Shown piece by piece: positions 62,729 to 64,000 of a DNA stretch of 64,000 nucleotides. Source of the DNA: Tindallia magadiensis. GTDB taxonomy: Bacteria > Bacillota > Clostridia > Peptostreptococcales > Tindalliaceae. Position 1 is the first letter of the stretch, and each line of letters starts with the position of its first letter. The DNA lies in the NCBI RefSeq assembly GCF_900113635.1, contig NZ_FOQA01000001.1, forward strand, positions 310,001 to 374,000, given 5' to 3'. The notes beneath the pieces were generated by a model that saw only the letters and a program-made list of their open reading frames with translations, did no database searches and was not told the DNA's origin. The translations under genes were made by a program, and so were the position numbers.

Positions 62729-64000
62729 TTACATTTCTATTTCTGATTCACTCTGATTCTGGCTGTGAATATATTCAATTAATTCATGCTGTTCAAACTG
62801 CTCATGCAAAGGTCTTGGCTTAACACCTACAAGTTTTATCCCTTTAACAGGCCGATAATAATCTCTGGATATCTCTTCTCTTTTGATTTCTCTGCCATTC
62901 TCATAATATATTTTATACGTCACTACTCGATAGCCTCTTTTAGGTTCTTGCTCGACGATTATTTCACCTTCATATAATTCTTCATCTTGCTTTTCTTCGA
63001 TATGTGGTTCGATTACTTCTGTAACATGCGAAGCAAGATCAATCCTTTGTATTTTCGAACTTTCGTTCCCATATATGTTAACAAATATTCTATTTCCTTG
63101 GATATAACTTTCGATATATATTGGATGATCGTAATGATTCTCAAACTTTAGATCAATAGCTCCATAAGAAACCGTCGCATCATGTCCTAAATTAACATAA
63201 CTGACAGGTAAAGAATGATTGCGTCTTTCCACTATTGGAAGGTTGGATCTAATTGCAGCGTTATATAACGTAGTTGAAACTTGACAAATGCCACCACCAA
63301 TTCCTGGTACAAGCTCTCCTTGAACAATTACTGGGGCTTCTCGATATCCAGCTGCCGCACTTCGCGGTCCAGTTGTTTTGTTAAACGAAAATTCTTCATC
63401 TGGCAGCAATAACGTTCCATTGATACTTTGAGCACCACGCTGAAGGTTTGCTGTTCTGCCAACATCTCCTGCATTGAAACGTGTACTGAACTCTCCAATG
63501 ATTCCATCGATCAACTTTAACTCTGCTTTTGTTGGGTATACGCTTAATGTATCAACACTTATTTCCAAAGGACTTATATCTCCACTTTCAAGAGCAGTAA
63601 TCATTTTTTCTCGACTTTCTTCTTTTCTAAGTTTTTTTCCTTCTATCTCTGCCGTAATAACAAATTCGCCGGAAGACCTTTCTAATGTTGCTGCTTTTCC
63701 TTCAAAGTTAATTTCATTCTCTAATTCATCTAGAATCTTATCAATTAAATCTTCTTCGAAGCAATTTTCAAGCTCGATATGGTAAGCCTGTTCCTGAAGA
63801 CGTCGTACTTTCATTGCATTCTGAATTATATTGCCATCTCTTCCTAGGTTCCACGCTTTATTAATCGCCTGATCATAGTCATAATCATACCTTATAGATT
63901 CCAGCGGATAAGACCAACTCTTGTCATCAAATATTAGCGTCAATTCTTTTTCATTCAGCTTATTTTTCATTTCATTTTTTAATCGCAAAGCAGCTTCATC
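62729..64000 (-). CDS. VanW-family cell-envelope protein, 3' part (runs off right edge)
   Basis: The frame stays open to the last base (423 codons visible), so the N-terminus, probably with a membrane anchor, lies outside. In order: a peptidoglycan-binding-4-like region (about 1-160), a VanW domain (about 175-305; FNAGDVGRTANLQRGAQ, GGICQVSTTLYNAA, ERRNHSLPVSYV), and a C-terminal G5-like stretch (RGYRVVTYKIYYENGREI). VanW proteins are found in Gram-positive envelopes; the function is unknown. The apparent TTG start at 63988 is internal and should be ignored. Confidence 0.87.
   Translation of the reverse strand, partial: DEAALRLKNEMKNKLNEKELTLIFDDKSWSYPLESIRYDYDYDQAINKAWNLGRDGNIIQNAMKVRRLQEQAYHIELENCFEEDLIDKILDELENEINFEGKAATLERSSGEFVITAEIEGKKLRKEESREKMITALESGDISPLEISVDTLSVYPTKAELKLIDGIIGEFSTRFNAGDVGRTANLQRGAQSINGTLLLPDEEFSFNKTTGPRSAAAGYREAPVIVQGELVPGIGGGICQVSTTLYNAAIRSNLPIVERRNHSLPVSYVNLGHDATVSYGAIDLKFENHYDHPIYIESYIQGNRIFVNIYGNESSKIQRIDLASHVTEVIEPHIEEKQDEELYEGEIIVEQEPKRGYRVVTYKIYYENGREIKREEISRDYYRPVKGIKLVGVKPRPLHEQFEQHELIEYIHSQNQSESEIEM

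Overview
The window reads as an AT-rich chromosomal segment of an anaerobic, amino-acid-fermenting member of the Clostridia. Evidence: Firmicutes-type gene neighbourhoods (rpoN-pgk-tpiA-gpmI-eno-secG; rnr ... smpB-ssrA), strong AGGAGG-type ribosome sites, several TTG and GTG starts, a SAM-I riboswitch, the glycine/sarcosine/betaine reductase C-component pair grdC-grdD, and a membrane pyrophosphatase with the motif of the K+-dependent subfamily. The very acidic stretches after the lipobox in secreted lipoproteins would suit a saline or soda-lake relative of Tindallia, Natronincola or Alkaliphilus; that taxonomic guess is inference. Almost all genes lie on the minus strand. No rRNA, tRNA, CRISPR array, insertion sequence or prophage was seen.

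Layout. 1-2829: signalling operon (REC/HD-GYP protein, RsbW-like kinase, STAS protein, 5' part of cheA, which runs off the left edge). 2928-4268: MATE efflux pump. 4377-15564: alpha-glucoside module with beta-phosphoglucomutase, GH65 phosphorylase, MalEFGK-type ABC importer, a sucrose-synthase/SPS-like GT4 enzyme, PfkB fructokinase and a LacI regulator with a clear promoter and operator. 15684-19411: OsmC protein, then a serine cluster (class V aminotransferase, serA, DUF1015). 19434-21873: metY-metA behind a SAM-I riboswitch. 22004-24363: GNAT acetyltransferase and a membrane-anchored glycerophosphodiesterase. 24467-25291: ssrA (tmRNA) and smpB. 25293-35756: nucleoside import and breakdown operon (BmpA-type ABC system, two nucleoside hydrolases, an amidohydrolase/deaminase, an ADP-ribosylglycohydrolase-family protein, ribokinase). 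35753-40655: rnr, DUF1294, membrane pyrophosphatase, secG. 40816-45767: glycolytic operon pgk-tpiA-gpmI-eno without gap or cggR. 45964-47340: rpoN. 47478-50228: grdD-grdC. 50336-52680: trmL, an MBL-fold hydrolase, degV. 52655-61466: late cobalamin assembly and corrinoid uptake (cobD, cbiB, cobQ, btuD with an extra C-terminal domain, btuC, btuF, cobC-like phosphatase, cobS, cobU). 61457-64000: ogt, DUF2225 and a VanW-family protein cut by the right edge.

How the genes work together. The sugar module should import an oligosaccharide, split it phosphorolytically to beta-glucose-1-phosphate, isomerise that to glucose-6-phosphate, and handle a fructose unit through the GT4 enzyme and fructokinase. 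The nucleoside operon should import nucleosides, hydrolyse them to base and ribose, and phosphorylate the ribose. It sits between rnr and smpB, which are neighbours in many Firmicutes, so it looks like a catabolic insertion into an RNA-quality-control neighbourhood.

Most striking: a near-consensus sigma-54 promoter beside rpoN that points antisense into grdD; a likely non-AUG (AUC) start for rnr; a degV terminator embedded in the coding end of cobD; tmRNA starting 2 nt after the smpB stop; and the GH65/GT4/fructokinase module, whose true substrate is unclear.
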